A stretch of DNA of 64,000 bases from CAVPGP01 sp963704025 (lineage in GTDB: Bacteria > Actinomycetota > Thermoleophilia > Gaiellales > Gaiellaceae): positions 310,001 through 374,000 of the forward strand of contig CAVPGP010000001.1 of NCBI GenBank assembly GCA_963704025.1. The letters run 5' to 3'. The notes below the pieces were generated by a model, which had not been told where the DNA came from, made no database searches, and saw only the letters and a list, made by a program, of their open reading frames with translations. Position 1 is the first letter of the stretch, and each line of letters opens with the position of its first letter. Positions 51,642 to 60,858 of the stretch are shown here, in pieces. Both the position numbers and the translations under genes were made by a program.

Positions 51642-54600
51642 TTAACCATCTGGCCGGGATCCATGCGTCGTGCGCGCAAGCGGCAGCTCGAAGATGAAGC
51701 TCGATCCTCCTCCTTCGGTCGACTCGAGCCAGATCCTCCCGTGCATCCTGTCGACGAGGCCGTGCGCTATGAAGAGGCCGAGACCCGACCCTTCGGGACC
51801 CGCCGGGTCGGCGCGGAAGAACTTCGTGAAGATCCTGGCCTGCTGTGCCGGCGAGATACCGACCCCTTCGTCCGCGACAGAGACCTCGACGGTGTCGGCG
51901 CGCCTGCGGGCGGCCACCCTGATCGTGCCGCCGCCGGGCGAGAACTTGACCGCGTTGTCGACCAGCTGGTCGAGGATCTGACGCAGCTTCTCGCGGTCGG
52001 CCTCGGCCTCGAGCCGGCCGCCGTCCTCGAGCTCGACGACGAACCGGTGGCTGTTCGCCCCGCCCGCCTCGGCCGCCTCGACGACCTCGGAGACAATCGT
52101 GCCGATGTCGGTCGGTGCGAGGTGGACGTGCAGGTCGTCGCTCTCGAGGCGGGCGACGCTCAAGAGGGTCTCGACGATCCTCGTCAGCCGCTCCGATTCG
52201 GACGCGATGTACCCGAGAAACGTGCGCCGCTCCTCTTCGCCGAACGCGACGTCCTGACGGAGCAGCGTCTCGGCGAAGCCGTAGATCGACGTCAAGGGCC
52301 TGCGCAGGTCGTGCGACACGGCCGCGACGAAGTCCGATTTCATCCGGTCGACGACCTCCTCGGCGGACACGTCGCGGAAGGCGAAGATCCGCCCGGCGAC
52401 CGCGCCCACCGGGTCGCGCATCACCGCCTCGGAGAGCGAGAGCGAGATCTCGTCGCCGCCGCGGAAGATCGAGACGCGCCGGTTCGGCGGCGGCGCGGGC
52501 AGGTCGGACTCGAGATTGCGCTGCAACACCTGAGCGGGCGTGCGTCCCACCGCCTCGTCCTCCGGGATACCGGTGATCCTCGAGGCGGCGGCATTCCAGA
52601 GCACGACGCGCCCGTCGCGGTCGACGGCGACGATCCCGTCGGCGATGTTGGCGAGGATGGCGACGCTCCGCTCGCGCTCGAGCGCGACGCGCTGGTAGAG
52701 CTCGGCGTTCGCGAGCGCGCCAGAGGCGTTGCCGCCGAGCGCCGCGAGCGCCTCGACCTCCTCCGGCAGCCAGGCGCGCCGGCGGCGCGCATAGACGGCG
52801 AGCACGCCGTGCGGCGCGCCTTCGGGGCCGTAGAGCGGCACGCCGAGATAGGCGAGGTGCCCGTCGGCGAGGAACGGCTCGCCCTCGAGCGGGTGGCCGC
52901 TCGCGGCCACGTCTGCGATCGCGACAGGCGCCCGGGATTGGACGACGTCGCCGGCCGGCCAGGCGGTCGACGGGGCCTTGATCGCCCCCGGCGATGCGCC
53001 GTGCGCCGCGGTCAGGGCGAGCTCGCCTCCGGTGAGGACGCGCACCGACGCGGCGTCGGCGTCCAGTAGCGCGGCCGCCCGCCCGACGACCTCCTCGAGC
53101 ACGGCTGAGGGCTCGAGCTCCGTCGCAAGCTCGCTGCCCGTCCGGGCGAGCTCCTGCGAGAGCGCCCGAGCGCTCCGCTCCGCCTCGAACAGGCGACCGC
53201 GCTCGAGCGCGCCGCGAGCCGCACGCGCCACCTGGCGCGCCAGCTCGAGATCGTCGTCGGTGAAGGCGCGGCGGCCGGCGAAGAACACGATCGCGAGCGC
53301 GGCGTCCTCCGAGCGGATCTCCTCGACCGGGACGGCGAGCAGGGCCGAGAGCCCTGCTTCCTCGAGCAGGCGCCTCCACTCGCGGCCGAAGCGCTGGTCG
53401 GCGTCCAGCTCGCGCGAGGTCAGCACGCGCCGCTCGGACGCCGCGGTCGCCAGCGCCTCCGCGCCGGCAGGCACCCCCTCGAGGAGCGCGGCCGCGAGCG
53501 ATCGCGGCAGCTCGTAGGCGCCGGCGAGCGAGAGGCCGCCGGGCACCGCGGTCAGCAGCGCGGCCGCGTCCCCGCCGAGCGCCTCGGCTGCAGCCTGCGC
53601 AACGGCGCTCATGGTCGCCTCGAGCGAGATCGGCTCGCCGAGGACGGAGGCGATGCGATAGAAGCCGCGCTGGATCCGCGCCTGGCTGGCCCGGTCCTCG
53701 TAGCTCCCGGCGTTGCGGAGGGCGAGCGCGGCCAGCCCTGCGAACGCCTCCAGCAGCTCGGCGTCCGCCGCGTCGAAGCCGGCTCCGTCGTGTCGCATGC
53801 CGACCCCGACCACACCATGAACCTGACCGCCCCAGGTCATCGGTGCGACGAGCGCGTGGGTCAATCCTTCGTACGACGCAGACGGCACGCTCAGCTCGAT
53901 CCCGGCGTGGTCGTCCGCGGACACGGGCCTGCCGGCCCGCATCGCGTCGCCGGCGAGACCGCGGTCCGGCGGGAACTCGAACCCGACCAGCGTGTGATCG
54001 AGCCCGTGGACGGCCGCGCAGCGCAGCACGCCGCGCTCTTCGTCGTAGAGGTAGCAGTCGGCCGCATCGGCGCGGAGCAGGTTCGTCATCTCCTCGACGA
54101 GCCGCTCCAGCACGGCGTCGAGCTCGAGCTCGCTCGTCAGGACCTGGGCCGCGTGGAGGAGGGCGGCCTGCTGCTCGAGCCGGCGCTGGTTCTCGGCCAG
54201 CAGCCGCGCGGTGTGCAAAGCGAGGCCGAGCTCCCGCGCCACCGCTTCGGTCAGGTCGATCTCGCCCTGCGTCCACTCGTGCGTCTCCGCACGGTGGACG
54301 GCCACGACGCCGATCATCCGGTCGAAGACGACGATCGGCACGGCGAGAGCGGCACGCGTGCCGAGCCCGAGCAGCAGCTCGCGCTCGCCGAGTGAGTCGT
54401 CGTCCAGCTCGGGCGAGTTCGCGACGTCGTCGATCGCGGCCGTTCGCCGCTCGCGCACGGCGAGATTCGTCACCGGCATCCGGGCGTTCAGGGCGCCGAT
54501 CGGGGGCACTCCGTCGACGTGCCACTCGGCGCCGAGGCGAAGCTCCTCGCCCGGCTCGCCGAGCCGGATGAAGCAGCGCGCGACGCCAAGCGCCGCGCCG

Positions 54601-55569
54601 ACCTCGGCGGTCGCGACACGCATCAGCGCGTCGACGTCGAGCTCCGAGCGCACGCGGCGCGAGATCCCGGCTACGAGCCGTTCGCGCTCGAGGGCGTCGG
54701 CCAATGCGCGGTCCGACCGGTGACGGTCGAGCGCGAGTGCGCCCTCCGCGCGCCATCGCCTGTGCGAGTGACATCTCATCCGACGCCCACGCGCGGGTCG
54801 CCGCGGTGGTCGCGAGCACGAGCACGCCGAGCACGCGCTCCTCGCTGGCGAGTGGGATCCAGGCGCCGCTCTTCGCCCCGACGGCCTGCGCGAGCCGCGG
54901 GCTGACGAGGCTCGAGCTCGAGACGTCGTCCACCGTGACCGGCGCGCCATCGCGCACGGCGCTCGCGATGCCCGACGGCTCGCCGCGAAGGTCGACCACG
55001 ACCTCCCGCCACCAGCTCGCCTCCTCGCCCTCCGCGAGCGCGAGCACGCCTCGCGCCTCGGTTCCCCGCTCGTCGACCGAGGCCAGCGCGGCGAATTCGA
55101 CCCCCAACAGGGCCTGCACCTTCGGCAGCAGGATCCGCGCGACGGCCTCCGCGTCCTGTGCGTGGGCCAGCTGATTCGACAGCGCGGTCACCGCCTCGAG
55201 CTCGCGATCGCGGACGGACACGAGCTCGGCAGCCTCGCGTGCGCGCCGGTCGCCGGTCAGCACCCGAGAGCGCTCACCCAGGCGGGCGAGGAAGAGCGCC
55301 CCCGGCGCAAGGACGATCAGGATCGCCACCAGCGAGAGCCAGACATGGCCCGCCAGCGGCTCTCGGTCGTCGACGACCGCGACTCCGAGGATCGCAGCGG
55401 CGACCGCGACCGCCGGGAACGTGAGCGCGACGGCGAGGTCCGGCATGAGCGTCTGCCCGCGCTGGCGCCACAGGTTCGGCGCGAGCGCCGCGGCCACGCC
55501 GGCGTACACCGCGGCCAGCACCACCAGCGGCACGGCGTTGAAGAGCACAGCCTGAGTTTCCGAGCTCAC
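51642..55569 (-). pseudogene. membrane multi-GAF sensor histidine kinase with one frameshift
   Basis: From the start at 55569 the protein has three membrane helices (VPLVVLAAVYAGVAAALA, LAVALTFPAVAVAAAILGVAVV, VWLSLVAILIVLAPGALFLARL). A first GAF-like domain runs to DEMSLAQAMA. After a 1-nt shift (54738-54756) the next frame continues ALALDRHRSDRALADALERE with about four more GAF-type domains and a PAS (VAILANIADGIVAVDRDGRVVLWN). HisKA (DFVAAVSHDLRRPLTSIYGF) and HATPase (VDNAVKFSPGGG, GSGLGLFIA) finish it. The total is near 1308 codons. It is either a sequence error or a split kinase. Confidence 0.85.
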
Positions 55570-55646
55570 TGGGCGCCCTAATGGTATGGACCCTGAGCCG
55601 CGGAGACAACGAGAGGTTTCCCGCCGTCGGCGGTGGGCGGTGCCGC

Positions 55647-55815
55647 TTGCAAAGATGGGCCTGACGGCCTATTCACAAGTGCCGTGCCCCGCTGTAGCGT
55701 CCACCGCACTGGGCGATGCGAACCGCGGTGCGCGTACCTGGCCATAAGGCCGCGGTTAGCAACTGAGAGGGCCCGCCGCACTGACCCCCCCGAGCGGCGG
55801 GCTTTCTCTGTTCTC
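55647..55815 (+). promoter_or_regulatory. promoter plus structured leader upstream of ispH
   Basis: TTGCAA (55647-55652) and TATTCA (55670-55675), 17 bp apart, form a plausible promoter. The predicted transcript, from about 55682, contains AACCGCGG / CCGCGGTT (55721-55728 / 55750-55757), a possible 16-codon reading frame (ATG 55716 to TGA 55764), then a terminator hairpin. This is the shape of a transcription-attenuation leader or a small RNA. ispH starts 95 bp further on. Confidence 0.4.
55771..55814 (+). terminator. intrinsic terminator-like hairpin before ispH
   Basis: GCCCGCCGC (55771-55779) pairs with GCGGCGGGC (55794-55802) and is followed by TTTCTCTGTTCT. A similar GCGGGC-TCTTTCTGTTTCTC stretch recurs about 30 bp later. 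It ends the putative leader RNA. Confidence 0.6.
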
Positions 55816-55908
55816 GGGCCGGCGTCGGCGGCGGGCTCTTTCTGTTTCTCGAGCCTGAGGTGCACCGCGGGCCAGGTGCCTCGAGGAGGACGCGGATACG
55901 ATGCTGCG

Positions 55909-56865
55909 ATGGTGAAGCGCGTCCTGCTCGCGTCTCCCCGCGGCTACTGCGCGGGCGTCGAGCGTGCGGTCGAGACGGTCGAGCGTGCGCTCGAGCTCTA
56001 CGGCCCGCCCGTCTACGTCCGCAAGCAGATCGTCCACAACCTCCACGTCGTGCGGGACCTCGAGGCGCGAGGCGCGATCTTCGTCGACTCCGAGGAGGAC
56101 GTCCCCGAGGGAAAGACCGTCGTCTTCTCGGCGCACGGCGTCGCCCCGGCCGTGCACGAGAACGCGACCACACGACGGCTGAAGACGATCGACGCGACCT
56201 GCCCGCTCGTGACCAAGGTGCACGTCCAGGCCAGGCGCTATGCAGCCGACGGCTACACGGTCGTGCTGATCGGGCACGCGGGTCATGAAGAGGTGGTCGG
56301 GACGATGGGCGAGGCTCCGGACGCAATCGTCCTCGTCGAGTCCGTGGCCGATGCGGAGCGGCTCGAGCTGCCGGGGATCGAGAAGATCGCCTACACGACC
56401 CAGACGACGCTCTCCGTGGACGAGACCGCGGAGATCATCTCCGTTCTCCGGCGCCGCTTCCCGGAGATCCGGGCTCCGAAGAAGGAAGACATCTGCTACG
56501 CGACGTCCAACCGGCAGTGGGCGGTGAAGGAGATGCTCGGCGAGGTCGACCTCCTGCTCGTGATCGGGTCGCGGAACAGCTCGAACTCGAACCGTCTCGT
56601 CGACGTCGCGCGGGCCGCGGGCGTGCGGTCGCATCTGATCGACGACGAGACAGAGATCGACGACGCCTGGCTCGACGACGTCGAGACGGTCGGAGTCACG
56701 TCGGGAGCCAGCGCGCCTGAGAAGCTGGTCGATCGCGTGTGCGACTGGTTCCGGGCGCGCGGGGTGACGTCGATCGAGCCGTACCGGCTGGTCGACGAGG
56801 ACGTGGAGTTCCGGCTCCCGATCGAGCTGCGCCGAGAGCTCGCACTCGCGGACGCCCAGGGCTGA
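55909..56865 (+). CDS. ispH: 4-hydroxy-3-methylbut-2-enyl diphosphate reductase
   Basis: Last enzyme of the MEP isoprenoid pathway: it reduces HMBPP to IPP and DMAPP with an iron-sulfur cluster. The three cluster cysteines are in ASPRGYCAGVERAV (Cys14), TIDATCPLVTKVH and EDICYATSNRQWA. The substrate His pair is in VRKQIVHN and FSAHGVAP, and the catalytic Glu is in TTLSVDETAE. Length (318 aa) is normal. The ATG at 55909 gives MVKRVLLASPRG. A structured leader lies just upstream. Confidence 0.97.
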   Translation: MVKRVLLASPRGYCAGVERAVETVERALELYGPPVYVRKQIVHNLHVVRDLEARGAIFVDSEEDVPEGKTVVFSAHGVAPAVHENATTRRLKTIDATCPLVTKVHVQARRYAADGYTVVLIGHAGHEEVVGTMGEAPDAIVLVESVADAERLELPGIEKIAYTTQTTLSVDETAEIISVLRRRFPEIRAPKKEDICYATSNRQWAVKEMLGEVDLLLVIGSRNSSNSNRLVDVARAAGVRSHLIDDETEIDDAWLDDVETVGVTSGASAPEKLVDRVCDWFRARGVTSIEPYRLVDEDVEFRLPIELRRELALADAQG

Positions 56866-56936
56866 GAAGCTCAGGCGGTCGCTCGTTCACGAACGCGGCC
56901 GGCCGGCGCCCCCGGCGTACGCACGACCAGGGTGCC

Positions 56937-57050
56937 GTACCTGGTCGCCGACCAGGTACGAGGGCGCGCGATTGTCGAACGAATTTGCTCTCTAGGCAGG
57001 TCTTTCTCGTTCTCAACCGGTGTTCGTGTACCTGGTACCCGACCAGGTAC
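56937..57050. repeat. two GTACCTGGT-n5-ACCAGGTAC palindromes
   Basis: A perfect 9-bp inverted repeat with a 5-nt loop occurs at 56937-56959 (loop CGCCG) and again at 57028-57050 (loop ACCCG), 91 bp apart. They sit between the convergent ends of ispH and ileS. They could be bidirectional terminators, REP-like elements or binding sites; no T-run follows either. Confidence 0.85.
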
Positions 57051-57091
57051 GCGGCCGACGAGGCGCGCCGGCTCCGCGGCGCGCCAGCGCC

Positions 57092-60000
57092 TCAGACCTT
57101 CGCGATCGACGGCTCCGGGAGGTCGCCGTCGGCTTCCACCGAGACGGCGAGCACCTCGGACTTGATCCAGTCCGCGTGCTGGAGGAGGTCGCGCTCGCTC
57201 GACGGCAGGACGACGGTGATCCGATCCGTCAGCTCGAGCCCCAGCTCGCGGCGGCGCGAGTTGATCTGGTGGATCAGGTCGAGGACGCGCGCCTCGAGCC
57301 GCAGCTCGTCGTCCAGGGCCGTGTCGAGCGCCACGGTGACGCCGTCGCCCGCCGCGACCGACCACCCCTCGCGCCCGGCGCGCTCGACGAGCACCTCCTC
57401 CGGCCCCAGCTGGTGGCCGGCGGCGCGGAAGCGACCGTCGCCGAGCTCCTCGAACTCGCCTGCCTGGAGCGCGGCGCGGACGGCCCCGAGCTCCTTTCCG
57501 AGCTTCGGTCCGAGCACGGGGAGGTTCGGCTTCACGTGCAGCTCCGAGGCGTCCACCCGCCCGAACTCGACGTCCTTCACGCGGAGCTCCTCGGCGATCT
57601 CGTCCGCGTGCGACGCCGCGAGCGGGGCGCCCTCCACCACGAGCCGCCGCAGGGGCTGCCTCAGCTTCAGCCGCGACGCGTCGCGCGCGCGGCGGCCGAG
57701 CTCGACGACGCGGCGCACCTCGGCGACCTCCGCAAGCAGACCCTCGTCGATCTGGGCCTGATCGGGCCACCCCGCGAGGAACACCGAGACCTCCTCGTCG
57801 GCCAGGTTCCGCCAGAGCGACTCCGCGAGGAACGGCGCGACCGGCGCGATCACCTGGAGCGCCTGCGTGAGCGCGTCCCACAGCACGCGCAGCGCCGTCT
57901 TGTCGCCCTCCCAGAACCGCCGGCGCGAGCGGCGGATGTACCAGTTGGAGAGATCGTCGACGAACGACTCGAATGCCTCGATCACGCCCGGCGTCCAGAA
58001 GCGCTCGTATGCGGCGGTCGCCTCGTTCACCAACTGCCCCGTACGCGAGATCAGCCACCGGTCGAGCGTCCGGAGCTCACCCGCGGGCGCGGCCGGGTCG
58101 AAGTCCTCGACGTTCGCGTACGTGACGAAGAACGAGACGGAGTTCCAGAACGTCAGCAGCCGGCGCTTGACGTCGTCGGCCATCGTGTAGCCGAAGCGGA
58201 GCGGCTGGCTCGGAGCCTGCTCGCAGTAGATGAAGCGGGCGACGTCGGCTCCCATCCGCTCCAGAGCGTCGTTCAGCTCGATCGCGTTCCCCGTCGACTT
58301 GTGCATCGGCCTGCCCTGCTCGTCGAGCACCTTCTCGTAGGTCAGCACCTGCCGGTACGGCGAGCGACCCACGAGCGTGACCGCCATGAAGCACTGCGAG
58401 TAGAACCAGAGCCGGATCTGCTCCCGCATCTCCGAGACCCAGTCCGCCGGGAACCACTTCTCCCAGTACGCCTGGTCGGGGAGATCCGCGCCGGTGAGGC
58501 CCTCCGCGCTGCCCGTGCCGTTCCCGTTGTCTACCCAGACCGGGCTCTGCCACCCCAGCGTGGAGAAGCCGACGATCCCTGCGTCCAGCCAGGCGTCTCC
58601 GACCTCCTCGACGCGCGAGACCTCGCGGTCGCACCGCTCGCAGCGGATCCGCACCTCGTCGATCCAGGGGCGGTGCAGCTCCTGCAGCCCGTCGGTGCTC
58701 GTGACCGCGCGCGCCTCGAGCTCGCCCCGCGACCCGATCACGTTCAGCTCGCCGCATTCGCAGGGATAGAACGGGAGCGGCAGCCCGAAGTAGCGCTTGC
58801 GCGAGATGTTCCAGTCGCCCATGTTCCGGAGCCAGTCGTCCATCCGCTTCTTGTACTGGGGCGGCGTCCACTCGACGGTCGCATTCGCCTCCAGCATCGG
58901 CTGCCGGATCTCCTCCGCCGAGATGAACCAGTCGTCCACGACGCGGAAGACGAGCGGCGTCTTGCAGCGCCAGCAGATCGGGTAGCGGTGGACGATCGTG
59001 CCTGCGTCGACCAGCAGGCCGCGCGTGAGCAGCTCGGCGATCACGGGCTCCGCGACCTCGTCCGTCGAGAGGCCCGCGAACTCGCCGTAGGCCGGCAGCA
59101 ACCGCCCCGACTCGTCGATCGGCGCCAGGACGGGAAGCTCGTGGATCCGCGACAGCTCGAAGTCCTCCGCGCCGGCGCCGGGCGCGATGTGAACGATGCC
59201 CGTGCCCTCGTCGAGCGACACGTCGTCCCACGGGATCACGCGATGCACGACGCCGGCCTGCGCAGGCAGGTCGTCGAACGGGCCCTCGTACTCCAGGCCG
59301 ACGAGCTCGTCGCCGCGGACTCGACGCGTGAAGCGCTCGTCGGGGAAGCGGGCCACGGCGAGCCAGCGGCCTTCCTCGGTCAGGCCGTACTCGGCCTCTG
59401 GCTTGACGGCGGCGGCGACGTTCGCGGGGAGCGTCCAGGGCGTGGTCGTCCAGACCACGAGCGCCTCGTCCTCGCGACCCTTGAGCGGGAAGCCGACGAA
59501 GAGCGACGGGTGCTCCAGCTCGACGTAGTTCTCCTCGCCGGCCTGCTCGTGCTGCGAGAGGGAGGTACCGCAGCGCGGGCACCACTGGGTCGAGCGGTGT
59601 CCCTTGTACAGCCAGCCGCGCTCGTGGACGGTCTTCAGGAACCGCCAGATGTACTCGATGTTGGTGTCGCTGAAGGTGTAGTAGCTCCGCTCCCAGTCCA
59701 TCCACATGCCGAGGCGCTTCGACTGGTCGGTCATCACGCCCGCGTAGTGGGCCACCCGCTCACGGCACTTCCCGGCGAACTCGGCGATGCCGAATTCCTC
59801 GATCTCCCGCTTCGAGTTCAGTCCGAGCGACTTCTCGACCTCGACCTCGACCCAGAGCCCCTGGCAGTCGAAGCCGTTCTGGTAGCGCTCGTCGAAGCCG
59901 CGCATCGCCTTGTAGCGCTGGAAGACGTCCTTCAGCGTGCGGCCGTGGCCGTGATGGACGCCGGCCGGGTTGTTCGCCGTGATCGGCCCGTCCATGAAGC

Positions 60001-60130
60001 TGAACGAAGGGCCACCGCGGTTCTTGTTCCTGACCCGCTTGAATGTATCCTCGCGTTCCCAGAGACGGATGATCTCGTGCTCGAGGGCGGGATGATCGGG
60101 CTTGTCCGGGAGCGGCGTGAATCGGGGCAC
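57092..60130 (-). CDS. ileS: isoleucyl-tRNA synthetase (1012 aa)
   Basis: Class I synthetase with the HIGH-type motif in NNPAGVHHGHGRTLKDVFQRY, an editing domain (VWTTTPWTLPANVAAAV, DEGTGIVHIAPGAGAEDFE), a cysteine-rich insert (CRW-type ICWRCKTPLVF, RCERCDREV) and a C-terminal anticodon-binding region. The KMSKS loop reads RPMHKSTGN, so the first Lys-Met and the second Ser are changed. This variant is known in some bacterial IleRS and related synthetases. It charges tRNA-Ile. The ATG at 60130 gives MPRFTPLPDKPDHPALE. No frameshift occurs in more than 3 kb. Confidence 0.95.
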   Translation of the reverse strand: MPRFTPLPDKPDHPALEHEIIRLWEREDTFKRVRNKNRGGPSFSFMDGPITANNPAGVHHGHGRTLKDVFQRYKAMRGFDERYQNGFDCQGLWVEVEVEKSLGLNSKREIEEFGIAEFAGKCRERVAHYAGVMTDQSKRLGMWMDWERSYYTFSDTNIEYIWRFLKTVHERGWLYKGHRSTQWCPRCGTSLSQHEQAGEENYVELEHPSLFVGFPLKGREDEALVVWTTTPWTLPANVAAAVKPEAEYGLTEEGRWLAVARFPDERFTRRVRGDELVGLEYEGPFDDLPAQAGVVHRVIPWDDVSLDEGTGIVHIAPGAGAEDFELSRIHELPVLAPIDESGRLLPAYGEFAGLSTDEVAEPVIAELLTRGLLVDAGTIVHRYPICWRCKTPLVFRVVDDWFISAEEIRQPMLEANATVEWTPPQYKKRMDDWLRNMGDWNISRKRYFGLPLPFYPCECGELNVIGSRGELEARAVTSTDGLQELHRPWIDEVRIRCERCDREVSRVEEVGDAWLDAGIVGFSTLGWQSPVWVDNGNGTGSAEGLTGADLPDQAYWEKWFPADWVSEMREQIRLWFYSQCFMAVTLVGRSPYRQVLTYEKVLDEQGRPMHKSTGNAIELNDALERMGADVARFIYCEQAPSQPLRFGYTMADDVKRRLLTFWNSVSFFVTYANVEDFDPAAPAGELRTLDRWLISRTGQLVNEATAAYERFWTPGVIEAFESFVDDLSNWYIRRSRRRFWEGDKTALRVLWDALTQALQVIAPVAPFLAESLWRNLADEEVSVFLAGWPDQAQIDEGLLAEVAEVRRVVELGRRARDASRLKLRQPLRRLVVEGAPLAASHADEIAEELRVKDVEFGRVDASELHVKPNLPVLGPKLGKELGAVRAALQAGEFEELGDGRFRAAGHQLGPEEVLVERAGREGWSVAAGDGVTVALDTALDDELRLEARVLDLIHQINSRRRELGLELTDRITVVLPSSERDLLQHADWIKSEVLAVSVEADGDLPEPSIAKV

Positions 60131-60212
60131 ATTTCGATTCTAGAGAGCGGGAAGAATCCGCCCTCGCGAGTCGTTGATCCCGGCATACCTCACCGAAAGG
60201 ACGAATTTCGAA

Positions 60213-60533
60213 ATGGCAGATGCAGTGACCGAGCAGACCTTCGAGCAGGAGGTCATCCAGAGCGAGAAGCCCGTGATCGTGGACTTCTGGGCGGAGTGGT
60301 GCGGCCCGTGCCACGCCGTCGCTCCGGTGCTCGACAAGATCGCGGAGGAGCACGGCGACGAGCTGAAGCTGGTCAAGGTGAACATCGACGAGGAGCAGGG
60401 CCTCGCTCAGCGCTTCGGCATCGCCTCGATCCCGACGATGGTGCTGTTCAAGGACGGGCAGCCCGCGGCCGCAGCCATCGGCGCGCAGCCGAAGGGCGCT
60501 CTCGAGAAGTCGCTCGGCCTCGTCGCCGAGTAA
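60213..60533 (+). CDS. trxA: thioredoxin (106 aa)
   Basis: Classical single-domain thioredoxin with the active site WAEWCGPCH (Cys30, Cys33), the buried Asp in VDFWAEW, and the cis-proline in ASIPTMVLFKDG. It reduces protein disulfides in the cytoplasm. AAAGGA lies 12 nt before the ATG. The stop codon region is repeated: CCGAGTAAC occurs three times. An intrinsic terminator follows at 60586. Confidence 0.95.
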   Translation: MADAVTEQTFEQEVIQSEKPVIVDFWAEWCGPCHAVAPVLDKIAEEHGDELKLVKVNIDEEQGLAQRFGIASIPTMVLFKDGQPAAAAIGAQPKGALEKSLGLVAE

Positions 60534-60585
60534 CCCCGAGTAACACCGAGTAACACGCGTCGTTCTTTGTAGGCTCTCCGGGCTC

Positions 60586-60614
60586 GGCCCGCCTCGCGGC
60601 GGGCCTTCCGCTTT
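60586..60614 (+). terminator. intrinsic terminator after trxA
   Basis: GGCCCGCC - TCGC - GGCGGGCC is a perfect 8-bp stem with a 4-nt loop, followed by TTCCGCTTT. It lies 53 bp after the thioredoxin stop. Confidence 0.7.
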
Positions 60615-60629
60615 CAGGGCGGTCTCAGC

Positions 60630-60782
60630 TCAGGCGCTGGGCGCGACCTCGTCGAGGTAGCTGAGGAACGCCGCATGCTTCGAGAGGTAGTCCTCGAGCG
60701 CCGCGATGCCCGCTCCGGCCCAGCATTCGAGCCAATCCTCGTTGAGGTCGTCCTCGATCCGGTGATAGCCGCAATCACTCAT
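60630..60782 (-). CDS. small acidic protein of unknown function (50 aa)
   Basis: The ATG at 60782 gives SDCGYHRIEDDLNEDWLECWAGAGI, with a tail AALEDYLSKHAAFLSYLDEVAPSA. It is compact, acidic, with two cysteines and strong helix character; the aromatic and acidic pattern looks selected. No family is recognised. It is convergent with trxA, and the trxA terminator lies between. Confidence 0.5.
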   Translation of the reverse strand: MSDCGYHRIEDDLNEDWLECWAGAGIAALEDYLSKHAAFLSYLDEVAPSA

Positions 60783-60858
60783 GGTCGTATCAATGATCGG
60801 CCCGAGGCGGGGGGGTGTAAATGAGCCGTTCGGCCCAACTTGACCGCACCCCCGGCCT

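Noticed and set aside
57020..60553. A 1177-codon open frame on the plus strand opposite ileS
   Set aside because: Its composition (long runs of Arg, Asp, Glu, Val) is that of an antisense frame in GC-rich DNA, it has no recognisable domain, and the opposite strand encodes a complete isoleucyl-tRNA synthetase.
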